A DNA stretch of 14,647 nt from NCBI GenBank assembly GCA_017556885.1, contig JAFYLV010000021.1, positions 1 through 14,647 of the forward strand. The letters run 5' to 3'. This stretch comes from Clostridia bacterium. GTDB taxonomy: Bacteria; Bacillota; Clostridia; Oscillospirales; QAMX01. The notes beneath the pieces were generated by a model. The model saw nothing but the letters and a program-made list of their open reading frames with translations, did no database searches and was not told where the DNA came from. The stretch's first letter is position 1, and the number at the start of each line of letters is the position of its first letter. The position numbers and the translations under genes are program-made. This document shows, one piece after another, positions 1 through 7,038 of the stretch.

Positions 1-1
1 G

Positions 2-676
2 AAGATCGTCTACGATCTGCCGGGCTACGACTACGATATCACCCTGGAAGAGGTGCTGGAGCGGGGAGAGAGCGGCGGTTTCTGCTGCGCCGGGTATGTT
101 ACGTGGCTTTTCTATAATATACTGAAGAATGACGTCTATGCCGAGGCCGTCAACGGCCTGCAGCCCCCGAGCTCTCTGTATAAGAGCGTGCGCTTTTACT
201 GCAAGCAGAATTCCGGGCCGCTGCGCAAGGTGGATCTTGCGGATGCCCAGCTTGGCGATATTGTGGTCTTCGGCGGCGTTTCCTCCGACCACCAGCATGC
301 CGGAATGTATGCCGGTCGGGATTCCGCCGGAAACGTGCTCATCTGGCACTGCGGACAGGACGGCGTCGGACGTATGCGGGCAGACCGCGTGCGCACCAAC
401 GGCATTTACAACTACGTTGCGCAGATCTATTCCTATTTTGAGCCCCCGGCAGACCTCAATGCAGTGGTTTGGAAGGGCGACCGGCAGATCTCCGGGGCGC
501 ACTTCACCGTCACCGGCCCCTGGGGCTACGAGGGCGAGGCCGTTTCCACCGCAGGAGGAAAGCTTAAGCTTTCCGGGGTGGATCTTGGCCGCTACACCCT
601 GACCGATGACAAGGGAAATGCCTACACCGTAGATGTGGTGGAAGGCGGAACCAATGCCATTATCGTGCTGAAATAA
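2..676 (+). CDS. NlpC/P60 family cysteine peptidase, 5'-truncated, with a C-terminal beta domain
   Basis: The frame is open at the left edge, so this is the C-terminal part of a longer protein; no start is visible. Counting from the GTG at 53, the catalytic cysteine is C12 in GGFCCAGYV, which matches the D-C-S-G-F-V block of NlpC/P60 peptidases with a Cys in the Asp position. The catalytic His is H82 in DHQHAGMYAG, preceded by the typical LGDIVVF strand, and H99 (IWHCGQ) can serve as the third polar residue. The family cleaves peptidoglycan stem peptides or related amide bonds, usually outside the cell. After about residue 133 comes a region of about 70 residues that reads like a small prealbumin/Cna-B-type beta-sandwich (VVWKGDRQISGAHFTVTG, then GRYTLTD). 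The next gene, a polysaccharide deacetylase, follows closely, which fits a cell-wall operon. The family call is fairly secure; the substrate is unknown. Confidence 0.85.
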   Translation, partial: KIVYDLPGYDYDITLEEVLERGESGGFCCAGYVTWLFYNILKNDVYAEAVNGLQPPSSLYKSVRFYCKQNSGPLRKVDLADAQLGDIVVFGGVSSDHQHAGMYAGRDSAGNVLIWHCGQDGVGRMRADRVRTNGIYNYVAQIYSYFEPPADLNAVVWKGDRQISGAHFTVTGPWGYEGEAVSTAGGKLKLSGVDLGRYTLTDDKGNAYTVDVVEGGTNAIIVLK

Positions 677-713
677 CGATCCTTTGGATCAGAAAGTAGA
701 TATACAGACCGAA

Positions 714-1571
714 ATGAAAACTTTTCGGCTTATCCTGCGGTGTGTGCTGATCCTGTCTGCCGCGGTGATTCTCTGTCTCGTTTGGCGGCCGATGCAGCCC
801 GTGCCGGGACCGGGGACATTGCTGGAGCTCATCTCCGTCAGTCCGACGCCGACCCCGCTGCCAACGCCGACGCCGCTGCCCACCCCGACCCCGAGTCCGA
901 CGCCCACGCCCCTGCCGACGCCCACGCCCTGTCCGGCCATCTGGCAGAAGGACGGTGTGGATCCGGAAAAGCCCATGGTGGCTCTCACCTTTGACGACGG
1001 ACCCTATGGCCCCGTGACGGAGCGCATCCTCACAGCCCTCGGGGCGGTCAACGGCCGCGCGACCTTCTTTGTGGTGGGCAACCGCGTGGGAAGCCGCACG
1101 GATATCGTCCGCCGCGCGGCGGCGCTCGGATGTCAGGTGGCGAGCCATTCCTGGTCCCACGCGCAGATGACCTCGCTTTCCAATGAGAGCATCGCAAAGG
1201 ATATGCAGAAGACCGATGCCGCCATTCTTGCCGCGGCGGGAAAGGCCAACACCGTGGTTCGCCTGCCCTACGGCCTGAAAAACAACCGCGTGGTGGCCGC
1301 GGTAGGAAAGCCCATCATCTCCTGGAATCGCGACCCCGAGGACTGGAAGTGGCGGGATGCCGCCGCCATCGTCAAAAATATTCAGGAAACGGCGACGGAC
1401 GGGGATATCATTCTCATGCACGACCTGTATGACACTACCGCCGAGGCCTGCGAGATCCTCATCCCCTGGTTTGTGGAAAAAGGATGGCAGCTGGTCACCG
1501 TGGAGGAGCTTGCCGCCGCCCGGGGCGTGACTTTGGAGCCCGGCAAGGTCTACCGGAATTTCCCGAAATGA
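714..1571 (+). CDS. Membrane-anchored polysaccharide deacetylase (NodB/CE4 family)
   Basis: The protein has 285 residues when started at ATG 714. It begins with a hydrophobic signal or anchor segment (about residues 4-24), followed by a Pro-Thr-rich linker (about 43-74) and a CE4 deacetylase domain. All five CE4 motifs are present: TFDDGP near 92-97 (catalytic base and metal Asp), SHSWSH near 144-149 (metal His pair), RLPYG near 183-187, a WNRDPEDW block near 204-211, and ILMHD near 233-237 (catalytic His). The family removes N-acetyl groups from peptidoglycan or other amino-sugar polymers outside the cell. A TTG at 684 is in frame and would add ten residues, but neither start has a clear Shine-Dalgarno sequence; ATG 714 puts the signal segment at the N terminus. 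Translation may depend on the upstream NlpC/P60 gene, which ends 37 bases earlier. Confidence 0.92.
   Translation: MKTFRLILRCVLILSAAVILCLVWRPMQPVPGPGTLLELISVSPTPTPLPTPTPLPTPTPSPTPTPLPTPTPCPAIWQKDGVDPEKPMVALTFDDGPYGPVTERILTALGAVNGRATFFVVGNRVGSRTDIVRRAAALGCQVASHSWSHAQMTSLSNESIAKDMQKTDAAILAAAGKANTVVRLPYGLKNNRVVAAVGKPIISWNRDPEDWKWRDAAAIVKNIQETATDGDIILMHDLYDTTAEACEILIPWFVEKGWQLVTVEELAAARGVTLEPGKVYRNFPK
840..935 (+). repeat. Pro-Thr-rich tandem coding repeat (linker)
   Basis: About 96 bases inside the deacetylase gene consist of degenerate repeats of a unit that encodes PTPTPLP-like heptapeptides, using ccg/ccc and acg/acc codons. The repeat separates the membrane anchor from the catalytic domain and probably acts as an extended spacer through the cell wall. 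Repeat number in such tracts can vary between strains. Confidence 0.85.
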
Positions 1572-1581
1572 AGATAAGAAG

Positions 1582-1621
1582 AACCGGCCTGTGACCGTTT
1601 GGATCGCAGGCCGGTTTTTTT
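1582..1621 (+). terminator. Rho-independent terminator, probably shared by convergent genes
   Basis: A perfect 10-bp stem (AACCGGCCTG at 1582-1591 with CAGGCCGGTT at 1607-1616) is followed by a run of seven T (1615-1621). It closes the NlpC/P60-deacetylase unit. The minus-strand DUF4037 gene ends at 1637 and faces this hairpin. Read in reverse, the hairpin is followed by a moderately T-rich tract, so it may work in both directions. Confidence 0.92.
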
Positions 1622-1636
1622 GATGAAAGTTTGGAT

Positions 1637-2569
1637 CTATACCCCCGCAAGGATATGCGAGGTGCGAAGGTTTGCGTCGCGGATGCCGTCATTGACGGCG
1701 TAGGCATGCGCCTCGCACTCCCGCTCCGGACGGGCGGAAAGACCGTCGGTGCGGAGGGCGGAGATGATACTTTCGCACACCGATTCGATGAGCGCCTGCC
1801 GTCCTTCCGCGTCCATGCCGCCGGAAAGCAGCTCCTCCAGCGGCTCGGCAAGGGAGGAAAGGCGGGGAAGACCGCGCAGGGAGCGGAAGGACCACTTGTA
1901 ATAGGGCATATACCGGCCTTCCAGAAGATGGGCGGCATGCAAGGCGCTTTTGGCAAATTCCGCCGCGGCAAGGGCGGCGGCACCGGCATCCTTACGCGCG
2001 GCACAGCGGGGGTGATTGTACTGTCCGGCCTGTCCCATGAGCAGAAGCTCCCCTGCGAGCTTTTTGCGGCGCACATCCTCCGGCGGACGGGAAAGGGCCG
2101 TGCGCAGGGAAGAAAGCACGCCGTCTCCGTCCTGCCACAGCTCGCCGCCGGTGAGCTCAAGCAGGCTCTGCTCGGGCAGCTGCAGCCAGTCCCGCAGCGA
2201 AAGCGCGCCGTCGGGGGTGCCGGTGGTGCGCAGCAAAAGCTCCTCCCGGCGGATGGGTCCGTGGCGGTTGCCGCCTACGGGGGAGAGAGGGCTGCGCGCA
2301 AAACCGAGAAATTCCCGGGGCAGCTTTGCATAGGCCCGGGAAAGGGCGAATTCCGTGCGGCGGTCTATGATATCCTCGCCGGGCAGGAAAATGCAGAAGC
2401 CGGGCTCAAAATCGTGATCCCGGGAAAGTTCATCGTCAAAGCCGAGGCACTCCGAGCCGGGGCCGAGAAGCCCGACGGCAACGTGAGGCAGTACCTGCGG
2501 AAACTGCGCCGCAAGCATCGGCGCGCCAAACTCCGCATAGTAGCGGCGGCAAAGCTCAAGTCCTTTCAT
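1637..2569 (-). CDS. DUF4037 domain protein with a nucleotidyltransferase-like N terminus
   Basis: The protein has 310 residues. Near the N terminus it carries a nucleotidyltransferase-fold signature: G38-S39, then G43-x-D45-D46, S49 and D51-H52-D53. The rest fits the DUF4037 family: a helical region rich in Leu, Ala and Arg, a YNHPRCAARKDAGAA segment near 184-198, and a YMPYYKWSFRSL segment near 220-231. Members of the family resemble aminoglycoside- or MNT-type nucleotidyltransferases, but no substrate is established to my knowledge. The ATG overlaps the stop codon of the upstream TPR gene (ATGA at 2566-2569), and AGAAAGGATCC lies just upstream as a ribosome binding site, so the two are translationally coupled. 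There is no signal peptide, so it should be cytoplasmic. The family assignment is good; the function is unknown. Confidence 0.8.
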   Translation of the reverse strand: MKGLELCRRYYAEFGAPMLAAQFPQVLPHVAVGLLGPGSECLGFDDELSRDHDFEPGFCIFLPGEDIIDRRTEFALSRAYAKLPREFLGFARSPLSPVGGNRHGPIRREELLLRTTGTPDGALSLRDWLQLPEQSLLELTGGELWQDGDGVLSSLRTALSRPPEDVRRKKLAGELLLMGQAGQYNHPRCAARKDAGAAALAAAEFAKSALHAAHLLEGRYMPYYKWSFRSLRGLPRLSSLAEPLEELLSGGMDAEGRQALIESVCESIISALRTDGLSARPERECEAHAYAVNDGIRDANLRTSHILAGV

Positions 2570-3306
2570 GCGCGGCGGATCCTTTCTGCGCGGCGGGCAA
2601 GTTCTTCGGCGAAGAAGAACCGGCCGTAATAATCAAAAACGGGGGCGCACTTTTCGCAGACGAAGGCGTAGTTTGCATCCCTGAGCGGCGCGGCCTCCAG
2701 ATGTGCCTCCGCCCGGTCGAGCAGCGGCTCGATCTCCGCTGCGGCCGCCTCCGCCCCAAGCTCCGTCTCGGCGGCGCTGGCAAGATTCAGGCAGGTGACG
2801 GCGGCCTCCGGCGCATCCTCGGGGGCGCGCTCCGTCAGAACAAGGGCACGGGCATACAGTTCGCGGGCCTCGGCATACGCACCGGCATCCACCAGGGCGA
2901 GGGCCATATTGTTATAAAGTCCCGCGTGGCGCACGTCCTCCGCCGGAAGTTCGGCCTCATAGACGGATTTCACTTCGCGGAAGAGGGCGATGGCATCCTC
3001 GGTCTGCCCGAAGGCCTTGAAGACGGTGGCGGCATTGAGCATGACCGTTGCGGCCCCTACCTGATGGGCGATACCGACCCTGCGGATGAGGGCGATACCC
3101 CGTTCGGCGGCGGCCAGCGCCTCCTCCCGGCGGCCGCACTTGCGATAGATGCCCATAAGCTCGCTTTCCACCAGCAGTTCCGCCGCAGAATCCTTTGTGG
3201 CGCGGGCCTCCGCCGCCCAGTAGAGCAGATGGCGCTCCGCGGCGGCAAAGTCATTTTTGGCAAGATGTTCGTCAAGCCGTGTCAGGATGCGGTCGCGTGC
3301 GATCAT
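2566..3306 (-). CDS. Tetratricopeptide-repeat (TPR) protein
   Basis: The protein has 246 residues and is built almost entirely of Ala- and Glu-rich helix pairs. TPR-like repeats can be placed at about residues 40-75, 83-117, 127-160 and 165-200; examples are EEALAAAERGIALIRR and YAEARELYARALVLTER. TPR proteins are protein-protein scaffolds, so the likely role is as partner or regulator of the DUF4037 protein encoded by the overlapping downstream gene. I chose ATG 3306 (MIARDRIL) because AGGAGA sits 7 bases upstream of it; an in-frame ATG 17 codons further upstream has no such site. No signal peptide or membrane segment is seen. The repeat type is clear; the specific function is not. Confidence 0.82.
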   Translation of the reverse strand: MIARDRILTRLDEHLAKNDFAAAERHLLYWAAEARATKDSAAELLVESELMGIYRKCGRREEALAAAERGIALIRRVGIAHQVGAATVMLNAATVFKAFGQTEDAIALFREVKSVYEAELPAEDVRHAGLYNNMALALVDAGAYAEARELYARALVLTERAPEDAPEAAVTCLNLASAAETELGAEAAAAEIEPLLDRAEAHLEAAPLRDANYAFVCEKCAPVFDYYGRFFFAEELARRAERIRRA

Positions 3307-3473
3307 GGCGGAGTCTCCTTGTGTTGAAATGGGTTCATTACAGAAACAGTTTATCATAAATCCCTCCGTCCGTATATCCCTGCCGCAGAATTTTTTCGAA
3401 AAAGTGGCTGACAGGGTTTGCTTTTTCCGGTAGGCGGTGTATAATGGAACAAACTATCAGCGGAGGTACAGAT
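3307..3473. other. Divergent intergenic region between the TPR and PHP genes
   Basis: This 167-base AT-richer spacer separates the leftward TPR-DUF4037 unit from the rightward PHP gene. It holds the TPR ribosome binding site, a 12-base perfect palindrome TTTTTCGAAAAA (3392-3403) and the PHP-gene promoter. I could not find a convincing -35/-10 pair for the leftward unit; TATGAT (3353-3358, minus strand) is the best -10 candidate but has no good -35. Confidence 0.6.
3418..3445 (+). promoter_or_regulatory. Sigma-A-type promoter for the PHP gene
   Basis: A -35 box TTGCTT (3418-3423) and a perfect -10 box TATAAT (3440-3445) are separated by 16 bases. Transcription would begin near 3452, about 20 bases before the start codon at 3474, leaving a very short leader that contains only the ribosome binding site GGAGG (3462-3466). 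Confidence 0.75.
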
Positions 3474-4889
3474 ATGAACGATCCCAAACTGCGTGAAAAA
3501 TTCGGCGCCGGCAAAATGAGCGACGATATGCATTGCTATGACGTTTTTCCCAAGGTGTTTATTGAGAACGAGCCTACCCGCGTGACCATCAAGCCTCTCG
3601 GCTGGCACGCTGCCTTTGAGCAGGGACATGAGTATACCGTCTTTGTGCAGCCGCGCAATGACCGGGACTATGCCACCATCTCCAACACCCGGGAGGAGAG
3701 CCTGATCACCACCCTGCAGCTCACCCCCGATGAGGACGGCTGCATCCGTTTTGACTTCACCTTCACCGGCGAGCAGCCCTGGTACATCATTTTTGATGAG
3801 ATCATCGGTAAAAAGCAGCCCAAGATCCGCCTTTCGGTCTATAGCCTTCACGCGGATATGAAGGGCCGCTATCCCTTCCGCGGCGATCTACACCTGCATT
3901 CCAACCGTTCCGACGGACGGGAGGATCCTGCCATTGTTGCCGCAAACTTCCGCAAGGGCGGCTACGACTTCCTTGCCATCACCGACCATCACAGATATTA
4001 CGGCTCCCTGGAGGCCATCGAGGCCTATAAGGACGTCAAGATCGATCTGAACCTCTGCCCCGGTGAGGAGTGTCACCTGCCCGACAACCGCGTGCACATC
4101 GTCAACTTCGGCGGTCTGTGGAGCGTGGCAAGCCAGGTGGAATCCTGCCTTAACAACGCGGAGTTCGGCACCGACGCTTCCGTCCGCTCCTTCACCGGCG
4201 AGACCCGTCCCATCATGACGGATGATGAGTTCCGCGCCGAGGTCATGAAGCTTGCCGACGAGCTGGATATCCCCGAGGGTATCGACCGCTACACCTACGC
4301 CGCCTGCGTATGGGAGTTCCGCAAGATCCGCGAAGCCGATGGCCTTGCCATCTTCTGCCATCCCTACTGGATCCAGGGCGGAGCCCTCAACGTGCCCGAG
4401 AATCTCACCGACGCTCTCTTTGATTCCGGCGAGTTTGATGCCTTTGAGCTGCTGGGCGGCGAGACCTACCTGGAGCAGAACGAGTACCAGGTCTTCAAAT
4501 ACACCCAGGCCCGTGCCCGCGGTCTGGATTTCCCTGTTGTCGGCTCCTCCGACGGCCATTCCACCATCAATAACCCCGGCTGGAACGTGGGTGCCACGGT
4601 GGTCTTCGCGCCGGAGAACGAGCGCAAGAGCCTCATCGAGTCCATCAAGGATAAGTACACCGTCTGCATCGACAACATCAGCCGCGAGCCGCGCCTTGCC
4701 GGTGACTTCCGCTTTGTGCAGTTTGGCCGCTTCCTGCTGGAGTACTACTTCCCCCTGCATGATGAGCTCTGCTTTGAGGAAGGCCGTCTGATGAAGGACT
4801 ACCGCTGCGGCGATGAGAAGGCCGGCGAGCTGCTCAACCTTCTCCACGGCCGTGTGGAAGCTCTGCAGAAGAAATATTTCGCATACTGA
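3474..4889 (+). CDS. PHP-domain metal-dependent hydrolase with an N-terminal beta domain
   Basis: The protein has 471 residues from ATG 3474, chosen because GGAGG lies 7 bases upstream; an in-frame ATG ten codons earlier overlaps the promoter. Residues 1 to about 133 form a strand-rich region of unknown family, possibly an Ig-like sandwich. The PHP domain follows, with GDLHLHSNRSDG (H140, H142, D147), ITDHH (D171, H172), E198/E199 with H201, a VHIVNF strand (H208), CHPYW (H296) and SSDGHS (D360, H362). These are the metal ligands of PHP phosphoesterases, which bind two or three metal ions. It is cytoplasmic by lack of a signal peptide. The gene stands alone between its own promoter and terminator. 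It is not the histidinol-phosphatase type encoded later in the window; the substrate is unknown, with a phosphomonoester or nucleotide being likely. Confidence 0.88.
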   Translation: MNDPKLREKFGAGKMSDDMHCYDVFPKVFIENEPTRVTIKPLGWHAAFEQGHEYTVFVQPRNDRDYATISNTREESLITTLQLTPDEDGCIRFDFTFTGEQPWYIIFDEIIGKKQPKIRLSVYSLHADMKGRYPFRGDLHLHSNRSDGREDPAIVAANFRKGGYDFLAITDHHRYYGSLEAIEAYKDVKIDLNLCPGEECHLPDNRVHIVNFGGLWSVASQVESCLNNAEFGTDASVRSFTGETRPIMTDDEFRAEVMKLADELDIPEGIDRYTYAACVWEFRKIREADGLAIFCHPYWIQGGALNVPENLTDALFDSGEFDAFELLGGETYLEQNEYQVFKYTQARARGLDFPVVGSSDGHSTINNPGWNVGATVVFAPENERKSLIESIKDKYTVCIDNISREPRLAGDFRFVQFGRFLLEYYFPLHDELCFEEGRLMKDYRCGDEKAGELLNLLHGRVEALQKKYFAY

Positions 4890-4907
4890 TATTTTCACGA
4901 CCGAAAA

Positions 4908-4940
4908 CGGGACGGGAGCTGCGGCTTCCGTCCCGCTTTT
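4908..4940 (+). terminator. Rho-independent terminator of the PHP gene
   Basis: A long hairpin is formed by CGGGACGG (4908-4915) and CCGTCCCG (4928-4935), extended inwards by a G-T pair and AGC/GCT around a TGCG loop, about 12 bp in all. It is followed by CTTTT. It lies directly before the next promoter, so the PHP gene and the acyl-transfer unit are transcribed separately. Confidence 0.9.
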
Positions 4941-4941
4941 A

Positions 4942-4970
4942 TTGACGGGAAATGCCGGGTATGCTATACT
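4942..4970 (+). promoter_or_regulatory. Strong sigma-A promoter of the acyl-transfer operon
   Basis: The -35 box TTGACG (4942-4947) and -10 box TATACT (4965-4970) are 17 bases apart, with an extended -10 TG at 4962-4963. Both boxes differ from consensus at one base. The start of transcription would be near 4977, giving a leader of about 37 bases with no room for a riboswitch. This suggests steady house-keeping expression. Confidence 0.82.
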
Positions 4971-5013
4971 GATATGATGTAGGATTGTATTTATTATGGG
5001 AGGTGTGCCGCAC

Positions 5014-6792
5014 ATGCATGAACTGCTTCAATATCCCTTTGACGGGGCTGAAATCCAACGCCGCCGCCGCCGCATCCGACGGGAGCTGTTGGAGAAGGAA
5101 TGTGTCCGCACACCGCGGCGCATTGCCATCCTCGGCGGTTCGACTACCCATGATCTTCGGGAACTGCTGGAGCTTTTCCTGCTGGATGAAGGCATTGTCC
5201 CCGAATTTTACGAAAGCGATTTCGGCGCATGGTGGGAAGACGCCATGTTTGGAGAGGCGCTGGCCGCCTTCCGCCCGGAGCTGGTGGTCATCCACACCGG
5301 TGTTCGGAATATTTCCGCATATCCGCCGCCCTCTGCCGACGAGACGGAGGCGGAGAAGGTCATCGCTGCAGAATTTGCCCGTTTTACTGCGGCCTGGGAG
5401 GCTATTTCCCGCCGGTTTGACTGCCCCGTCGTGCAGAACAATTTCGAAAAGCCGCCCCTGCGCATCTACGGAAACCGCGATGCCTGGGACATCCACGGAC
5501 GCACCTATATGACGGCGGAGCTCAATCGCCGCATGGGGGAGTATGCGAGAGCCCACCGCGGTTTTTATATCAATGATATCGACACCCTTTCCGCGGATAT
5601 CGGCCTTGGCCGCTGGCATGACGGAAAGGCGTGGCATCTGTATAAATACAGCCCGGCACCGGAGGCGGTTCCGGAGCTTGCCCATAATCTTTCCCGCATC
5701 ATCATCTCCGTCTGGGGTAAGGCAAAGAAAGCGCTGGCGCTGGATCTGGATAATACGCTGTGGGGCGGCGTTGTCGGAGATGACGGCGTGGAGGGCATTG
5801 AGATTGGCCACGAAATCTCCTCCGGGCAGGTCTATTCGGAATTTCAGGCCTGGATCGCAGAGATGCGCCGCCGGGGCGTGGTGCTTTCGGTCATTTCCAA
5901 AAACGATGAGCACAATGCCATTGCAGGCCTGAATCATCCGGAAGGGACGCTCCGACCGGCGGATTTTGCCGCGATTTATGCAAATTGGGATCCGAAGGAC
6001 CGCAACTTTGCAGCTCTGGCCCGGCAGTTGAATCTTCTGCCGGAGAGCATTGTTTTCTGCGATGATAACCCCGCAGAGCGTAAGATCGTTTCCGATTCCT
6101 TCCCCGGTGCGGCGGTTCCGCCCTTTGATGCGCCGGAAAAATATGCCCGTATCCTTGACCGGGCCGGATATTTTGAGCCGGCGACCCTGTCGGCGGATGA
6201 TCTTGCCCGGGCGGATATGTACCGGCAGAACGCCGAGCGCGCAAAGCTGGAGACCTCCTTTGCCGATTACCGCGAATATCTGAAAAGTCTTGATATGCAT
6301 GCGGAGATCAAGGGCTTTTCCCCTCTCTACATTGCCCGCATCGCCCAGCTGACCAACAAATCCAATCAGTTTAACCTTACAACCCTGCGCTGCGCCGAAA
6401 CGGATATTGCCCGTATGGCGGAAAGCGAGGACTATATCACTCTGTACGGCAAGCTTTCCGACCGGTTTGGGGATAACGGCGTGGTTGCCGTTACCGCGGC
6501 GGAGCGCGAGGAGAATGTTTTTCATATTCGTCTGTGGCTGATGAGCTGCCGGGTGCTGAAGCGGGATATGGAATACGCCATGCTGGATGCCCTGGCCGCA
6601 AAAGCCGTCGCCGCTGGGGCGGATACCCTCCGGGGTTATTACCTGCCCACGGCAAAGAACGGAATGGTGCAGGATCTGTATAAAAAATTCGGGTTTTCCC
6701 TCCGGGAAGAGACGGAGGCAGGCACCGTTTGGGAGCTTTCCCTTTCGGACTACGTGCCGAAATGCGATATCATTGAAGTGGAGCGTGACTGA
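5014..6792 (+). CDS. FkbH-like HAD-IIIC family protein (predicted glyceryl-ACP synthase)
   Basis: The protein has 592 residues from ATG 5014, which has GGGAGG about 10 bases upstream; ATG 4996 is in frame but lies before that site. Residues to about 230 match the N-terminal SGNH-like region of FkbH proteins (ILGGSTTHDL, then HLYKYSP). The HAD domain has the family hallmark LDLDNTLWGGVVGDDG (D244 and D246), motif II Ser295 in SKND, K328 in WDPKDRN, and acidic motif DDNPAER (D350, D351). The C-terminal part has the conserved QLTNKSNQFNLTT block and a GNAT-like ending. Characterised FkbH enzymes take 1,3-bisphosphoglycerate, dephosphorylate it and load glycerate onto a carrier-protein thiol. The ACP gene begins 2 bases after the stop, so that ACP is the natural partner. 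None of the other methoxymalonyl-ACP enzymes is encoded here. Substrate identity is inference; the family is secure. Confidence 0.9.
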   Translation: MHELLQYPFDGAEIQRRRRRIRRELLEKECVRTPRRIAILGGSTTHDLRELLELFLLDEGIVPEFYESDFGAWWEDAMFGEALAAFRPELVVIHTGVRNISAYPPPSADETEAEKVIAAEFARFTAAWEAISRRFDCPVVQNNFEKPPLRIYGNRDAWDIHGRTYMTAELNRRMGEYARAHRGFYINDIDTLSADIGLGRWHDGKAWHLYKYSPAPEAVPELAHNLSRIIISVWGKAKKALALDLDNTLWGGVVGDDGVEGIEIGHEISSGQVYSEFQAWIAEMRRRGVVLSVISKNDEHNAIAGLNHPEGTLRPADFAAIYANWDPKDRNFAALARQLNLLPESIVFCDDNPAERKIVSDSFPGAAVPPFDAPEKYARILDRAGYFEPATLSADDLARADMYRQNAERAKLETSFADYREYLKSLDMHAEIKGFSPLYIARIAQLTNKSNQFNLTTLRCAETDIARMAESEDYITLYGKLSDRFGDNGVVAVTAAEREENVFHIRLWLMSCRVLKRDMEYAMLDALAAKAVAAGADTLRGYYLPTAKNGMVQDLYKKFGFSLREETEAGTVWELSLSDYVPKCDIIEVERD

Positions 6793-6794
6793 AA

Positions 6795-7034
6795 ATGAAC
6801 AGAAACGAAGTTTACGAGCGGCTCAATGCGGTTTTCCGCGAGGTTTTTGATGATGAGAACCTCACCGTGGCGGATGCTACCACCGCCGCCGATGTGGAGG
6901 ATTGGGATTCCCTGTCTCACATCACCCTGATCGCCGCCGTGGAGGATGAGTTTGACATTTCCTTTGATATGAAGACCGTGGTCGGACTCAAATGCGTGGG
7001 CGATATGGTGGACGCCATCCTGCAGGAGATGTAA
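6795..7034 (+). CDS. Acyl carrier protein
   Basis: The protein has 79 residues, the normal length for a free-standing carrier protein and close to DltC. The phosphopantetheine site is Ser39 in EDWDSLSHI, the form of the motif usual in carriers that work with FkbH enzymes. Its acidic helices (AAVEDEFDISF) are typical. The start is 2 bases after the FkbH-like stop, with GGAG 11 bases upstream, and the next gene starts 4 bases after its stop. This tight packing suggests a dedicated carrier that takes the acid from the FkbH-like enzyme and hands it to the MBOAT protein, not the fatty-acid synthesis ACP. It needs a phosphopantetheinyl transferase encoded elsewhere. Confidence 0.93.
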   Translation: MNRNEVYERLNAVFREVFDDENLTVADATTAADVEDWDSLSHITLIAAVEDEFDISFDMKTVVGLKCVGDMVDAILQEM

Positions 7035-7038
7035 GACC

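Noticed and set aside
840..935. A CRISPR-like or non-coding tandem repeat
   Set aside because: The units are short, degenerate, without spacers, and in frame with a Pro-Thr linker of the deacetylase.
1631..2629. A 332-codon plus-strand frame opposite the DUF4037 gene
   Set aside because: The minus-strand protein has the nucleotidyltransferase signature, a ribosome binding site and ATGA coupling; the plus frame is Gly/Arg/Lys-rich and runs into the TPR gene.
4971..5013. A riboswitch or leader RNA before the acyl-transfer operon
   Set aside because: The leader is only about 37 bases and holds no stable hairpin beyond the ribosome binding site.
3888..5015. A 375-codon minus-strand frame opposite the PHP gene
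   Set aside because: It lies opposite conserved PHP metal motifs and passes through the terminator and the next promoter.
4939..6525. A 528-codon open frame on the minus strand opposite the FkbH-like gene
   Set aside because: The plus-strand frame has clear HAD motifs and a good start; the reverse frame has no motif and would run through the operon promoter.
5014..7034. A polyketide or nonribosomal peptide cluster, suggested by FkbH and ACP
   Set aside because: No ketosynthase, acyltransferase, condensation or adenylation domain is encoded, and the next genes are MBOAT and SGNH. Surface acylation explains the set better.
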